Shown here: in pieces, positions 28,057-37,149 of the stretch | Position numbering within the stretch: the first letter of the stretch is position 1 | Layout: each line of letters starts with the position of its first letter | Origin: Gottschalkia purinilytica | GTDB taxonomy: Bacteria; Bacillota; Clostridia; Tissierellales; Gottschalkiaceae | Length of the DNA: 64,000 nt | Reading direction: 5' to 3' | Assembly: GCF_001190785.1 (NCBI RefSeq) | Contig: NZ_LGSS01000001.1 | Location: forward strand, 186,001-250,000 | The notes under the pieces: generated by a model | What the model saw: the letters and a program-made list of their open reading frames with translations, nothing else | Databases searched by the model: none | What the model was told of the DNA's origin: nothing | Made by a program: the position numbers and the translations under genes

Positions 28057-28643
28057 ATTTGTTCACCACCTTTTGGATTTATTGTTCTAAATTGTTCCCA
28101 AGTTTTTGTAGTTAGATCATTCCATGTTAGGTTTGCGTCTTTTATCATTCCCCATGTAGCAAATCTAAACTTAAATCTATATCCTAAATGAGCAGGAATT
28201 ATTTCATTTATCATGCTTTCAAAAGCTTTCATGTTCTTCGGTATTCCAATAGTTCCTACAAAATATATTTCAATATAATATCCATCAACATGCTCTATTA
28301 TTTCAACTTCTCCACCACTAAAGGCTTCTGCTGTATTTTTTATCATTTGTTTTGTTGCAGTACCTGCTCCTCTAAGTTTAGCTTTAATTATTTCTCTTCT
28401 TTCCTCATAAGACAAACCCGGATTACTTTGTAATCCTAGTTCTTTTTCATAGACACTTAGTCCCCATGTTGCAGTATTAATAAAAAATTGCTTATATATA
28501 TCTTCAATATAATAAGCAATTATTCCAAATTCTTTAGCTATACCATTTTGCAACTGAGTCATATACTTAGAGTTTAGATAATCTTTATGTGTGTACTTCA
28601 TTAGATCTGGTACAAATTCATTGATTTTCTGTGATTCTACCAT
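28053..28643 (-). CDS. xkdU: Baseplate wedge protein, DUF2313/YmfQ family (XkdU-like)
   Basis: A 196-residue protein of the YmfQ/XkdU family that follows the baseplate J protein in Mu-, P2- and PBSX-like tails. Features are the N-terminal DLMKYTHKDYLN, ELGLQSNPGLSYEERREIIKAKLRG and AHLGYRF near the end. It should bridge the wedge to the fibre. Its start overlaps the XkdT stop (TAATG) and its stop overlaps the fibre start, indicating translational coupling. Confidence 0.9.
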   Translation of the reverse strand: MVESQKINEFVPDLMKYTHKDYLNSKYMTQLQNGIAKEFGIIAYYIEDIYKQFFINTATWGLSVYEKELGLQSNPGLSYEERREIIKAKLRGAGTATKQMIKNTAEAFSGGEVEIIEHVDGYYIEIYFVGTIGIPKNMKAFESMINEIIPAHLGYRFKFRFATWGMIKDANLTWNDLTTKTWEQFRTINPKGGEQI

Positions 28644-29698
28644 TACATCACCGCCAGATTAACAGAATTTATAATTGGAACTTCTTCTTCTCCAAGTACA
28701 ATACTTTCCATTTTGTTGTTTAATTTTAAATCTTTATAATCTAATACTCCTTTTATATTAAAAAGAATATTTCCTATAGCTGCATAACTAATGTAGTTAT
28801 CTTTAAAAGCCATATCTTTTCTGTAACTTTCAACTTCTTCTTTAAATTTGTTCAATACATCATTCATTTGATATCCTGGTGCTAATGTTACTATTGAATC
28901 AATATCTATATTTTGTGGAGTAGCACTTGTTACTGTTATTGTAGCTCCTATAGGTCTTACATCTTCTATATAGCTAAATACCTTTTGAACAAGTTCATCA
29001 TCTGCTACCATTTTGTTCTGATTTACTATAACTATTTTTACTGTTCCATTTCCATTCCAAAGTGGTATGATTTTAGCATCTCCTACTCCTATTACTTCTT
29101 TAGCCCAGTTTTCATAGTGATGTCTATTTCCACTAGTTGCTGGAGTCCTAACTTTTGCATAGTATCTTTCTAATAGACTTTTATCACTTTCAGCATCATA
29201 ACCATTTGTTACAGGATCAGGATTATTTACTGAGCTTAGTCCAGGTATAGAAATAGGGAAGAAGTTTATAGCACCAGTCGGAACATTCCCTACTGTTCCA
29301 GACTTTTCACACTGAACGTTGACATTCATGTATCCTTCTTCTCCTATAGCTTTATTTTCAAGAGAAATAAAGTTAACAGAGCTACTTCCTACAATGTCTC
29401 CCTTTTTTATTTCTGATCTTATATTTCCATGTATAACTACATTTGTAGTTGCCTTCGTTGCAGGCTTTCTTTCTATTCCTGTTCGTTCTTTCACTCTTTG
29501 TTCTAGTTCTGTTCCTTCTAGACTATCTACATCTAATTTACTTGCAATATAGCCAAGATTTATATATGTCTGTGCAAGTTCTATAGAAGTAGGACTTATT
29601 GCATCATAAGTCAATGTACCTTCAATCTTACTTATGCTATTGTCTATACGATCTAATATTCTCTGCTTTATGGCTTCTTCTGTTTGATTCTCAAACAA
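28643..29698 (-). CDS. xkdT: Baseplate J family protein (XkdT-like)
   Basis: A protein of about 351 residues, homologous in plan to baseplate J/gp47: GTELEQRVKERTGIERKPAT, VVIHGNIRSEIKKGDIVGS, the glycine-rich middle and RYYAKVRTPATSGNRHHYE are family hallmarks. An ATG at 29716 lacks a ribosome site, whereas GGAGGTGG lies six bases before the TTG at 29698, giving MFENQTEEAI, the usual start of XkdT relatives. It overlaps the xkdS stop by eight bases. Confidence 0.92.
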   Translation of the reverse strand: MFENQTEEAIKQRILDRIDNSISKIEGTLTYDAISPTSIELAQTYINLGYIASKLDVDSLEGTELEQRVKERTGIERKPATKATTNVVIHGNIRSEIKKGDIVGSSSVNFISLENKAIGEEGYMNVNVQCEKSGTVGNVPTGAINFFPISIPGLSSVNNPDPVTNGYDAESDKSLLERYYAKVRTPATSGNRHHYENWAKEVIGVGDAKIIPLWNGNGTVKIVIVNQNKMVADDELVQKVFSYIEDVRPIGATITVTSATPQNIDIDSIVTLAPGYQMNDVLNKFKEEVESYRKDMAFKDNYISYAAIGNILFNIKGVLDYKDLKLNNKMESIVLGEEEVPIINSVNLAVM

Positions 29699-30113
29699 CG
29701 ATATCCACCTCCCCATATACAGTTTTTACAACAAATTCTAGGTACAAGTTATCTTTATCAAACTCTACTCTAAATTCAGATATTTCTTTAATATATGGAT
29801 TTACAGTAAGTGCTTCTTCTACATATCTTTTTACTTCACTTTCTTTTGCTTTTCTAGAAAATGTACTACCTATTATACTTTCTAGTTCGTGTCCATAGTC
29901 CCAGCTATATGCTAGATATCTATATCTTTCTGTTTTCAATGCTTTATATATCCATACTTCTAAAGCTTTATTACCCTCTAATTTTTTTAGCTTTCCATCT
30001 AAAAGCAAAGGTATATTTTTTTCAAAATCCCATGCATACTCACAAAATAGTGGTAGTTCTTGATTTTTTATAATTCTATCTGTTGGTGGTTCTATAAAAG
30101 GAAAAATACTCAT
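29691..30113 (-). CDS. xkdS: Baseplate protein, DUF2634 family (XkdS-like, gp25-type)
   Basis: A 140-residue protein with the N-terminal ratchet LFCEYAWDFEKNIPLLLDGK and IYKALKTERYRYLAYSWDYG, which is characteristic of DUF2634/XkdS, the gp25-like component that anchors the sheath to the baseplate. Its start overlaps the preceding gene by four bases. Confidence 0.9.
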   Translation of the reverse strand: MSIFPFIEPPTDRIIKNQELPLFCEYAWDFEKNIPLLLDGKLKKLEGNKALEVWIYKALKTERYRYLAYSWDYGHELESIIGSTFSRKAKESEVKRYVEEALTVNPYIKEISEFRVEFDKDNLYLEFVVKTVYGEVDIVV

Positions 30114-30376
30114 GCTCTCACCACCTTAGCTAATACTATAAAAGTCTGTCTATCATTAGATGGAACTATTGCAACTGTATCTCCTGTATTTAAAGGTTTT
30201 TCTTTTATTACATGTTCTCCTATTAAAATATTGCTAGTATCTATTTCTACTCCTGATACTTTTATTTTTAAAGGTGTAGATGAGCTCACTGTTGCTAATG
30301 TTAATGAAGGTGGATTGTCAATTGTGCCATGTTTTCTCATAAGGCCTAGCATTGTAGAATAAGGGTTATTCTTCAT
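30110..30376 (-). CDS. xkdR: Baseplate-associated protein, DUF2577 family (XkdR-like)
   Basis: A protein of about 88 residues starting MKNNPYSTMLGLMRKHG and containing GDTVAIVPSNDRQTFIVLAK, which fits DUF2577. A longer reading from 30433 would begin in a lysine-rich stretch inside the upstream gene and has no ribosome site; AGGTGG precedes the ATG chosen, and one at 30385 is also possible. It overlaps the xkdQ end by 11 bases. Confidence 0.88.
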   Translation of the reverse strand: MKNNPYSTMLGLMRKHGTIDNPPSLTLATVSSSTPLKIKVSGVEIDTSNILIGEHVIKEKPLNTGDTVAIVPSNDRQTFIVLAKVVRA

Positions 30377-31376
30377 ATTCGTCATCCACCTCCGTAGTTT
30401 CTTCTTTTTCTTCTTCCTGTGCTTCCATTTCATCCATGATGTTTTTAAAGTTTAATCCTAGACTCATGGTGTGTTGCCCATTTTCAAAAGTATGTGTATC
30501 ATTATCAATATAAAAAAGTCCAACTAATCCAGTTGAACTATCTCTAATCTTAACAGCATTCCCTGCTATACAATCCATATATCCTAGTACCTCAACACTA
30601 GCTTCTCTTTCTATATCATTTAGCATATTTTTAGCTACTATATTAGGATCCTTTTCGTCTTCTTTTTGATATATTTCTTGCAAGAGTCCATAATTTTTTA
30701 TCCATTCAGTATTACTAGAGTAGTTTATAACATTTCCTTTATCATCAGTTATAACAATTTGATTTATCATGTTTTCTATTGACTCTGAATACTGAGAACT
30801 CATGATATCTTCTCTACTATCTAACTCTTTCTTTGCAACAATAGTTCCTTTTTCTATGACATCTAGCTTTCCTTTATTTATTCTAGGCATATATTTTTTA
30901 CCGTTTTGTTTTGAAGCATTAGTATAAGCCATCATTATTGTTTCATATCCTGTTTGTTGTAGTGCTAGAAGATTTTGATTTATTCTAGTTGGTACTATAT
31001 TACCTGGAATTACTCCTAGATGATTACATACTGATCTTGTTATATCTTCTGCTGTAAGATTCTTATAGTTTTTAGCTAGTTTAGATTTTGTTAAATATAC
31101 TAAAGGGTCATATGCTACTAAAGTTTTACTTTGACTATCCTTACTTTGATTAAAAATATATCCCCAAAATACTTCTTGTCCACTATCGTCTAACATTTGT
31201 AAGACTTCTATAACTCCTAATCCAAAGTTTATCTTAGGAAAAAAATGATCAGATGATGATGGTATAGTTATTTCTAACATTCTAGATACTTGACCTATAT
31301 CTCCTGACCAAGTAATTCTTTCTACTATTTCTGTAATGTCTTTTTGTTCATTCTTATTACCATATATTATTCTCAA
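30366..31376 (-). CDS. xkdQ: Tail hub protein (XkdQ/gp27-like)
   Basis: A 336-residue protein with the XkdQ signatures MLEITIPSSSDHFFPKI, VFWGYIFNQSKDSQSKTLVA and the SRQYSESIENMINQIVITD-like segment (residues about 195-215). The C-terminus is very acidic (EEEKEETTEVDDEYEE). XkdQ-type proteins form the central hub under the tube. The start is TTG immediately after the xkdP stop, with only a weak GGTGATA site, so translation is probably coupled. Confidence 0.9.
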   Translation of the reverse strand: MRIIYGNKNEQKDITEIVERITWSGDIGQVSRMLEITIPSSSDHFFPKINFGLGVIEVLQMLDDSGQEVFWGYIFNQSKDSQSKTLVAYDPLVYLTKSKLAKNYKNLTAEDITRSVCNHLGVIPGNIVPTRINQNLLALQQTGYETIMMAYTNASKQNGKKYMPRINKGKLDVIEKGTIVAKKELDSREDIMSSQYSESIENMINQIVITDDKGNVINYSSNTEWIKNYGLLQEIYQKEDEKDPNIVAKNMLNDIEREASVEVLGYMDCIAGNAVKIRDSSTGLVGLFYIDNDTHTFENGQHTMSLGLNFKNIMDEMEAQEEEKEETTEVDDEYEE

Positions 31377-32000
31377 CTATATCACCAACCTTGTCCCTAT
31401 AGCTAACTTTTTAGGATCTTTAATGTTATTCTTTTGAGCTATTACGTTCCACTTGTTACCATTCCCATAGAACATTTTAGATATTGCCCAAAGAGTATCT
31501 CCTTTTTTAACAGTATAAGTTTTTGGTACTTCTTTTTCAGCAGGTCTTTTAGTTGTTTCATAATTATTTAGTTGATTCCCTATTTTTTGAGTGTTGATTT
31601 TAATAAATCTATACTCTTTCATTTCTAATGTAAAGTACACGTCTCCAGTTGCTTCTCTTTCACCATAAGTAAAGTTGTCTATAGTGACTGGTATATTTAT
31701 ATCTGTATCAGTTATAATTAATCTACAAGGCTTTCCTGATGATTTAAACATTTTTATCATTTCAATAAATTCATAAGGCTTATACTCTGGCACATACTGA
31801 CAGAAGGTATAATGTTCATTAGGCCAGAAACTAGATATTGTTATAGTTGATAAGTTCTTCTTTCCTATTAAACTTATTTCTCCTATTTCGCTAATATCAA
31901 CGCTTGTATTATTTAGACCTTCACTTATTTCAAATTCAGAAGGAGGAATAGGGAGTTGTAACTTATATTCATTATTATTAAAAGTTATCCAAAATTGCAT
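31377..32000 (-). CDS. xkdP: LysM-containing tail protein (XkdP-like, gp53-type)
   Basis: A 207-residue protein with a beta-rich N-terminal part (FWITFNNNEYKLQLPIPP) and a C-terminal LysM domain at about 160-207 (YTVKKGDTLWAISKMFYGNG, WNVIAQKNN). This is the XkdP layout that follows the tape measure and helps position the hub; LysM may contact peptidoglycan during penetration. AAAGGGGG precedes the ATG. Confidence 0.93.
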   Translation of the reverse strand: MQFWITFNNNEYKLQLPIPPSEFEISEGLNNTSVDISEIGEISLIGKKNLSTITISSFWPNEHYTFCQYVPEYKPYEFIEMIKMFKSSGKPCRLIITDTDINIPVTIDNFTYGEREATGDVYFTLEMKEYRFIKINTQKIGNQLNNYETTKRPAEKEVPKTYTVKKGDTLWAISKMFYGNGNKWNVIAQKNNIKDPKKLAIGTRLVI

Positions 32001-32012
32001 ATCTATCCCCCT

Positions 32013-34448
32013 TTATATTGTAGCTGCATTAAAACTAGCTTCTTTCAATTTATTTACTAATGCTGCAGCTATTCTATCTATATCAGCATTTTCTCTAACT
32101 GTTACTCCATTCATGTTTATACTTATCTGCATAGGTTTAAATCCGCTATTAAATGCTCGATTTTCTCTAGCAGTTAAAACTCTTTCCCCTTTGTGTAATT
32201 CTGCTGTATATCCATCAAAAGGTACATAACTTAATCCTCCTGCATGTTTTCCATTCTTTTTACCCTTTTTATTATCTTCATTTTTTCCATCATTTCCACC
32301 TGTTATATTATCAATTGCATTTTTAACAAGGTTTACAGTTCCTTTGATTGGATTTTTGAAAAAGTCCTTTAGTGCTTGCCATTTTTCCTTAATAGACTCT
32401 ACAAATTCACTACACTTAATTTTAACATTTTCGAAAGTTTCTTTTATTCCATCTATTCTTTTCTTTATAAAATCTACTACTACCTTAGTTTTATCTCTAA
32501 TTCCACCCCAGTTATTTTTCCAAGCTGTGTGTAATAAAATAGCAACTGCAATAATTGCTAAAATAACTGCTATAATAGGATTTGCTACTATAACTCTAAA
32601 TACACTTTTCATAACTGTAATTATTCCTTTTCCTACAGTTTTAAAGGTCTTTAATAATCCTCTTAATGCTTTTCCTACAACTTTATTAAGTGAAGAAACA
32701 GCTTTTTTAATAGATGAAAAGGCTTTATTCACACCTTTTGCTAATGCTGAAGCTGGATTTTTAGAGCCTTTCATTCCCTTCTGAGAACCAGTTTTAACTC
32801 CTTTTTTACCTATACCTTTACTACTTTCTCTACATAAAATTCCCTTAGATTTACCTCTTGATTTTTTAGGGTTACAAATATCTTTTAAACTTTTTTTGCA
32901 TTTGTTTCCTTTAAGACCCTTAGGTTTACAAATGTCTTTCAAGCTTTTTTTATTTTTATTCCCTTTAATGGCCTTATCTGCTATCTTACCTCCGCTAGTC
33001 TTATCTTTACTTGAAAAACCTAAAAAGTCTTTTACTTTCGAAAAAGTATCTTTGGCACCTTTCACCTTATCAGTTACATTTAATACACCGTCTAATATTC
33101 CAGGACCAAACTTTAGCCCTGCAAAGATACCAAGTGATGTTTTAGGATTTTCAGCCATAAGTTCTAATACTGGTTTTAGTGCATTAAATATTTCTTTAGC
33201 TGCATCAATAACTAACTTAGCACTTTTAGCAAATTCTACTACTGCATCTTTAGCTGTATTGAAAGCTTTTTCTATTTTTCCAGGATCGTCTATTAGACTT
33301 TGTAACCAATTAGTAAAACTACCTCCAGTTTCAGAGACTAGCTGGTTTATTTGATTTTTTATTACTTCAAATGCTTGAGAGTTTTGAAATTTATCTAATA
33401 TTTCTTTTACAGATTTTAGTTGTTTCTTAAGATGGTCGAGCATTCCACCTTTTACTATCTCTCCACTTTTATCTATACCGCCTATTTCAAGTCCCATTCC
33501 ACTTATTGTCTCTTTTATATTTCCAATTAGTCCTTCAGCAGAGTTAGCCTTTTTATCCATTGATCCACTATATTTTGCTTTTATTATTTTCTCAATTCCA
33601 GCCATGACTTGTTTTGGACTAGCATCTAGTGAACCATCTTTCTTCGTCTTTAATCCAGCTATATTTTTCCAATCTTTACTGGTAATATTAAATTCTTTAG
33701 CTTTCTTAACCCCTTCAGCAATATTACCTTTTTTGAATGTTCCTAACATATCAATAGTTTGGGAAAGTGATTTATCTGCTGATGTGGCAGCATCTCCTGC
33801 TACTTTAAAGTATTGTTGATAGTTCAACCCATATTTAGAAAATTGACTGATACTTTCAATCATTTCTTCTTTATTAAATGGTGTTTGCTTAGCCGTCTCA
33901 GAGGCCCATGCAAAATCCTTCTTACCTTGCTCTTCTCCACGTGACCCTTGTAATTTAAGCAACTGTTGTTCACCTTTCATAGCTGAACCAACTGTAAAAT
34001 CAAATACTTTCTTAGTTTTTTCGCCAAAGATAATATCATGAGCTGATTTTTTAAAGTTAGTAATCTTATCTCTAACACTTTCTAACATTGTCTTAGTTTT
34101 ATCAACTGCATTTAATACAATATTATGTGGCTTCTTTGTAACATTAGATAAGCTTTGTTCTACAGATTTTACTTTTTCCTTTGCTGTGTCATTAGCTGCT
34201 ATGTTTATAACTTTATGTTGCTTAAAGCTTTCCATACTCTTTTTAATAGCATTAATTTGGATAACAGCTTCTTTATTATCAATCTTAATTTTAGCTTCCC
34301 ATTTTTCACTAGATGTTCTTTTAATCATCTCTTTAGTTTTTATAACATTATCTTGAAAATCTTTAGTATTATTAATTGCCATTTTCATAGATGATATATA
34401 GCTACTAATATCAAGAGATATCTTGGCTTTAAGATTTTCTTCTGCCAA
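32013..34448 (-). CDS. Tail tape measure protein
   Basis: An 811-residue protein whose length should set tail length. Residues 1-130 are helical; about 150-320 carry the phage-tail tape measure region (GSRGEEQGKKDFAWASETAK, MIESISQFSKYGLN). Residues near 490-535 are a basic stretch with a duplicated KKSLKDIC block. A hydrophobic helix (VIVANPIIAVILAIIAVAIL) near 630 may enter the target membrane. The C-terminus has GLSYVPFDGYTAELHKGERV, a conserved tape-measure end. It starts with TTG behind GAGGTGAG. Confidence 0.92.
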   Translation of the reverse strand: MAEENLKAKISLDISSYISSMKMAINNTKDFQDNVIKTKEMIKRTSSEKWEAKIKIDNKEAVIQINAIKKSMESFKQHKVINIAANDTAKEKVKSVEQSLSNVTKKPHNIVLNAVDKTKTMLESVRDKITNFKKSAHDIIFGEKTKKVFDFTVGSAMKGEQQLLKLQGSRGEEQGKKDFAWASETAKQTPFNKEEMIESISQFSKYGLNYQQYFKVAGDAATSADKSLSQTIDMLGTFKKGNIAEGVKKAKEFNITSKDWKNIAGLKTKKDGSLDASPKQVMAGIEKIIKAKYSGSMDKKANSAEGLIGNIKETISGMGLEIGGIDKSGEIVKGGMLDHLKKQLKSVKEILDKFQNSQAFEVIKNQINQLVSETGGSFTNWLQSLIDDPGKIEKAFNTAKDAVVEFAKSAKLVIDAAKEIFNALKPVLELMAENPKTSLGIFAGLKFGPGILDGVLNVTDKVKGAKDTFSKVKDFLGFSSKDKTSGGKIADKAIKGNKNKKSLKDICKPKGLKGNKCKKSLKDICNPKKSRGKSKGILCRESSKGIGKKGVKTGSQKGMKGSKNPASALAKGVNKAFSSIKKAVSSLNKVVGKALRGLLKTFKTVGKGIITVMKSVFRVIVANPIIAVILAIIAVAILLHTAWKNNWGGIRDKTKVVVDFIKKRIDGIKETFENVKIKCSEFVESIKEKWQALKDFFKNPIKGTVNLVKNAIDNITGGNDGKNEDNKKGKKNGKHAGGLSYVPFDGYTAELHKGERVLTARENRAFNSGFKPMQISINMNGVTVRENADIDRIAAALVNKLKEASFNAATI

Positions 34449-34492
34449 TACTTCTCACCTCACTTTATGGCATGTATTTTCATATAGATAAA

Positions 34493-34699
34493 TCATATTA
34501 CATCTACAATAAATACAGGGATTTCTTTTCTTTCCATATCTTCTTGTTTCATATATTTTTCTTTTAGCTCTTCTTCTATAAAGGCTTTTAGTACAATTCT
34601 ATCTCCTAGATTCATGTTCCAATATTCTGACGGCTTGTTAATTCTTTTTGTTTTAAACAAATAGTACATTATATTAACTTCACTGTCAGATTTTATGAG
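34493..34699 (-). CDS. -1 frame extension of the tail-assembly chaperone
   Basis: This 68-codon open stretch begins in the -1 frame at the XkdN slippery site and runs almost to the tape measure gene. Read as a continuation it includes MYYLFKTKRINKPSEYW and GDRIVLKAFIEEELKEKYM. It has no ribosome site of its own. In lambda G/GT and P2 E/E' the chaperone is extended in exactly this position by programmed frameshifting. The fusion would be 203 residues. Confidence 0.78.
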   Translation of the reverse strand, partial: LIKSDSEVNIMYYLFKTKRINKPSEYWNMNLGDRIVLKAFIEEELKEKYMKQEDMERKEIPVFIVDVI

Positions 34700-35103
34700 T
34701 TTTTTATTTCACTTACTGCATCCTTTCCAAATCCACATAAATCATTTATTATATTGTATAAACTAGTTATTTCTCCTGGTCTACACATTTTTTGAAGTAG
34801 TTCAGTAGGTGTATGAGCTTTGAAATGACTCATTAGTTCTTTAGATTTTAAGTTAGGTTCTTTAACTCCCTCTAATACTGTAAGAATCTGGATTTTATTT
34901 ATATCAACATTATTTACTTCTCCATCTTCCATCTCTAATCCACTTTCCTGTATAGAGTTATATACTTCAACAGGTATAGCTTGAATAGTAAATATTACAT
35001 CATTTTCAAATGAATCTGAAAGACTTTGTATTTTTACTTTTTTAGTTGGTATTTTTATTTTATCTACATCTGATTTTAGTAATAAATCCATAACATTACT
35101 CAT
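34693..35103 (-). CDS. xkdN: Tail-assembly chaperone (XkdN-like)
   Basis: A 136-residue acidic protein between tube and tape measure genes, matching XkdN (DLLLKSDVDKIKIPTKKVKI, CRPGEITSLYNIINDLCGFG). It should coat and thread the tape measure during tail assembly and is absent from the finished tail. AAAGGAGAG precedes the ATG. The last codons hold the heptamer A AAA AAC, allowing a longer fusion product. Confidence 0.92.
   Translation of the reverse strand: MSNVMDLLLKSDVDKIKIPTKKVKIQSLSDSFENDVIFTIQAIPVEVYNSIQESGLEMEDGEVNNVDINKIQILTVLEGVKEPNLKSKELMSHFKAHTPTELLQKMCRPGEITSLYNIINDLCGFGKDAVSEIKNS
34699..34705 (-). promoter_or_regulatory. Programmed -1 frameshift slippery site
   Basis: The heptamer A AAA AAC lies in phase with xkdN (codons ATA AAA AAC), two codons before the stop. 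After a -1 slip reading continues through 68 codons. This is one of the strongest known bacterial -1 slippery sequences. No downstream pseudoknot is obvious. Confidence 0.8.
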
Positions 35104-35163
35104 AATATATCTCTCCTTTTATATCAGATTTTAAAATTCATTATTAAAGGGTAAAGCCAGATT

Positions 35164-35598
35164 TTACTCTGGCTCTACAACATCATAAATTTCATAATCA
35201 GAAAAAGTAAATGGTATAGTTTCTTCTAATATTTTCTTTGCTTCCCAGTTAGATAAAGTTACTTCATCAAATGTAGCATCCTTTATAGCTATTCTTTCTG
35301 CTCCATTTGCATCTGGGTCTTTAAGCTTAGAGATTATAGTACAAGATACTGAACGTCCTTCTTTTATTGCATTACCTAGTTTCATAATCATTCTAGAACT
35401 TACTTTGTTCATTTTTAAAGTTCCTTTTCCTTCAAAACCTGTAACTTTGAATTTTTTTCCCATAACTCCACACATTTTTACTTCTTCTTTAGTTAAATTT
35501 ACTTTAGCTTCAAGTCCTGTAATTTCTGAAATATAGTCACCATCTAACCAAACTTCTCCCCAAGTTCCTGAAATAGTTTTTTGTGAATCATAAGCCAT
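35164..35598 (-). CDS. xkdM: Tail tube protein (XkdM-like)
   Basis: A 144-residue tube protein starting with SQKTISGTWGEVWLDGDYIS and containing VNLTKEEVKMCGVMGKKFKV and a C-terminal IPFTFSDYEIYD; these mark the XkdM/DUF2001 family. Hexamers of it form the inner tube. AGGAGGTG precedes the ATG, 15 bases after the sheath gene. Confidence 0.93.
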   Translation of the reverse strand: MAYDSQKTISGTWGEVWLDGDYISEITGLEAKVNLTKEEVKMCGVMGKKFKVTGFEGKGTLKMNKVSSRMIMKLGNAIKEGRSVSCTIISKLKDPDANGAERIAIKDATFDEVTLSNWEAKKILEETIPFTFSDYEIYDVVEPE

Positions 35599-35612
35599 AT
35601 TCTAGGCACCTC

Positions 35613-36692
35613 CTATATAGATACGTTAATACTAAAGTCTTCCATAGCGTCATTCCATTTTAAATTACTTCCTAGGAAAACTTTGTCTTTTGTATTTGCT
35701 TCTTTTAATTGTTGTTCATTCATACTATCAACATCTTCACCAATTTCTTTTAGGTATTGCTTTTGAACATCTAAGTCTATAAACACTCTATTGTAGTCTA
35801 TAGAAGAACCATCTAATAATCCTTCTAATACAAGCTGATCGTTATATGCTTGTATAGCAGTGATTAAAATTATTTTACTATCATAGTTGTTAACATACTT
35901 TCCTAAATAATAATCAGCAACTGTTCTTTTTACATCATCATGCCACATATCACATTTGTCTACTATAAGTGTTTTCTTAAAGTCTTCTCCTTTTTCTTGA
36001 GTAGTTGTTACAAGTGAGTTTACCGCTCTTGCTATCTTAACTTTTTCTCCATCATTCATAAGAACAAGCTTTCCACTATCTATTGCTTTGTCAAATTCAG
36101 CTTTAGTTAAATGAGATACATCTTCTACTTCTGGAAGAACTTGATAAGTAGCACTCATATTTAAAGGTGTTCCTGCTAATATTCCTGCAATTCTCGAACA
36201 GTATTGAGCTGCTGTATAAACCTTGTCCTTAACTTTTATATCATCAGTAGCAAAGTTAATTACACCTTCACTATCTGCATTATCTGCATGAGGTAATACT
36301 GCTTTTACTTTTATATCTTTTTTATCTCTACAATCTTTTATCCAACTTGATATAGTAGTTACTTCTGCTTCTGCTATTTCTGGTATAACTAAATAATCAA
36401 ATTTAGTAGTTTCTAGATAATTTAAAGCACTATCATAGCTAGTAGCATCATTTGGTACTACATAAGCTATAACCTTTCTAGGTGATTTAACTCCACCTCT
36501 TAATGCTAATTCTATTTGATTTCTATTTTCCAAAGTTAATGAACTAGGAATTTCTGATACTGATGTAATGCTTAAAGGATTCTCAGAAGATAATGTATCT
36601 TTTAGTATTAAAGCTACTATACCTCTTTCTCCTCTTTTGATTACATTTTGAGCTTTAGTTTTAAAAATTATATTAATTGAAGGTAAGCCCAT
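35613..36692 (-). CDS. xkdK: Contractile tail sheath protein (XkdK-like)
   Basis: A 359-residue sheath protein with GLPSINIIFKTKAQNVIKRG at the N-terminus, a protease-resistant core including YVVPNDATSYDSALNYLETT, and a C-terminal handshake segment DAMEDFSINVSI. Its presence shows that the tail is contractile (myovirus-like). It is shorter than B. subtilis XkdK, in keeping with small sheath forms of clostridial phage and tailocins (family knowledge from memory). GAAAGGAG precedes the ATG. Confidence 0.94.
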   Translation of the reverse strand: MGLPSINIIFKTKAQNVIKRGERGIVALILKDTLSSENPLSITSVSEIPSSLTLENRNQIELALRGGVKSPRKVIAYVVPNDATSYDSALNYLETTKFDYLVIPEIAEAEVTTISSWIKDCRDKKDIKVKAVLPHADNADSEGVINFATDDIKVKDKVYTAAQYCSRIAGILAGTPLNMSATYQVLPEVEDVSHLTKAEFDKAIDSGKLVLMNDGEKVKIARAVNSLVTTTQEKGEDFKKTLIVDKCDMWHDDVKRTVADYYLGKYVNNYDSKIILITAIQAYNDQLVLEGLLDGSSIDYNRVFIDLDVQKQYLKEIGEDVDSMNEQQLKEANTKDKVFLGSNLKWNDAMEDFSINVSI

Positions 36693-36707
36693 TTATTACA
36701 CTCCTTT

Positions 36708-37148
36708 CTATTTTGTCTGTTTTAAAATTACTTCTTTCGCTGTTTCTCCTTTTTCTTCAAAAGGAATTGTTTCTAAATAGTTTATTGTTATTTCAAAATG
36801 TAGTACATTTCCTATTCCATCATGTACAATCTTGTATTTAATATTTTCTAATTTTAACTTTCTGTCTTTCACCTCAATATAGCCTTGAAAAGCATTCTCC
36901 AATTCATCAGCTATCTTAAAAATTTCCTCACTATCATTAACATTTTTCGGGAAATACTGAATATCTACAGTAATCAATCTTGATTTTGTAGTCTTACTTT
37001 CTCTTGTAGTTGAAATAGGAATAAATTGTACAAAAAAAGCAGGCTCTTCAAATCCCTGCTGTATACTTTCGTCATATATATTTGTATTTGGGTATCTTTC
37101 ACTTAGCTTTAAAATGAAAGAATCCCTTATATCATTAAAACTTAACAT
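36708..37148 (-). CDS. Tail terminator-like protein
   Basis: A 146-residue protein immediately upstream of the sheath gene. Segments SFILKLSERYPNTNIYDE, QGFEEPAFFVQFIP and RLITVDIQYFP fit the small tail-terminator proteins (DUF6838-like) that cap the tube and stop its growth. In a particle without a capsid this cap would form the tail's upper end. GGAGGA lies before the ATG. Confidence 0.78.
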   Translation of the reverse strand: MLSFNDIRDSFILKLSERYPNTNIYDESIQQGFEEPAFFVQFIPISTTRESKTTKSRLITVDIQYFPKNVNDSEEIFKIADELENAFQGYIEVKDRKLKLENIKYKIVHDGIGNVLHFEITINYLETIPFEEKGETAKEVILKQTK

Positions 37149-37149
37149 C

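Noticed and set aside
32344-33354. Plus-strand frames opposite the tape measure gene
   Set aside because: Low-complexity antisense frames, without start signals, lying within a clear structural gene.
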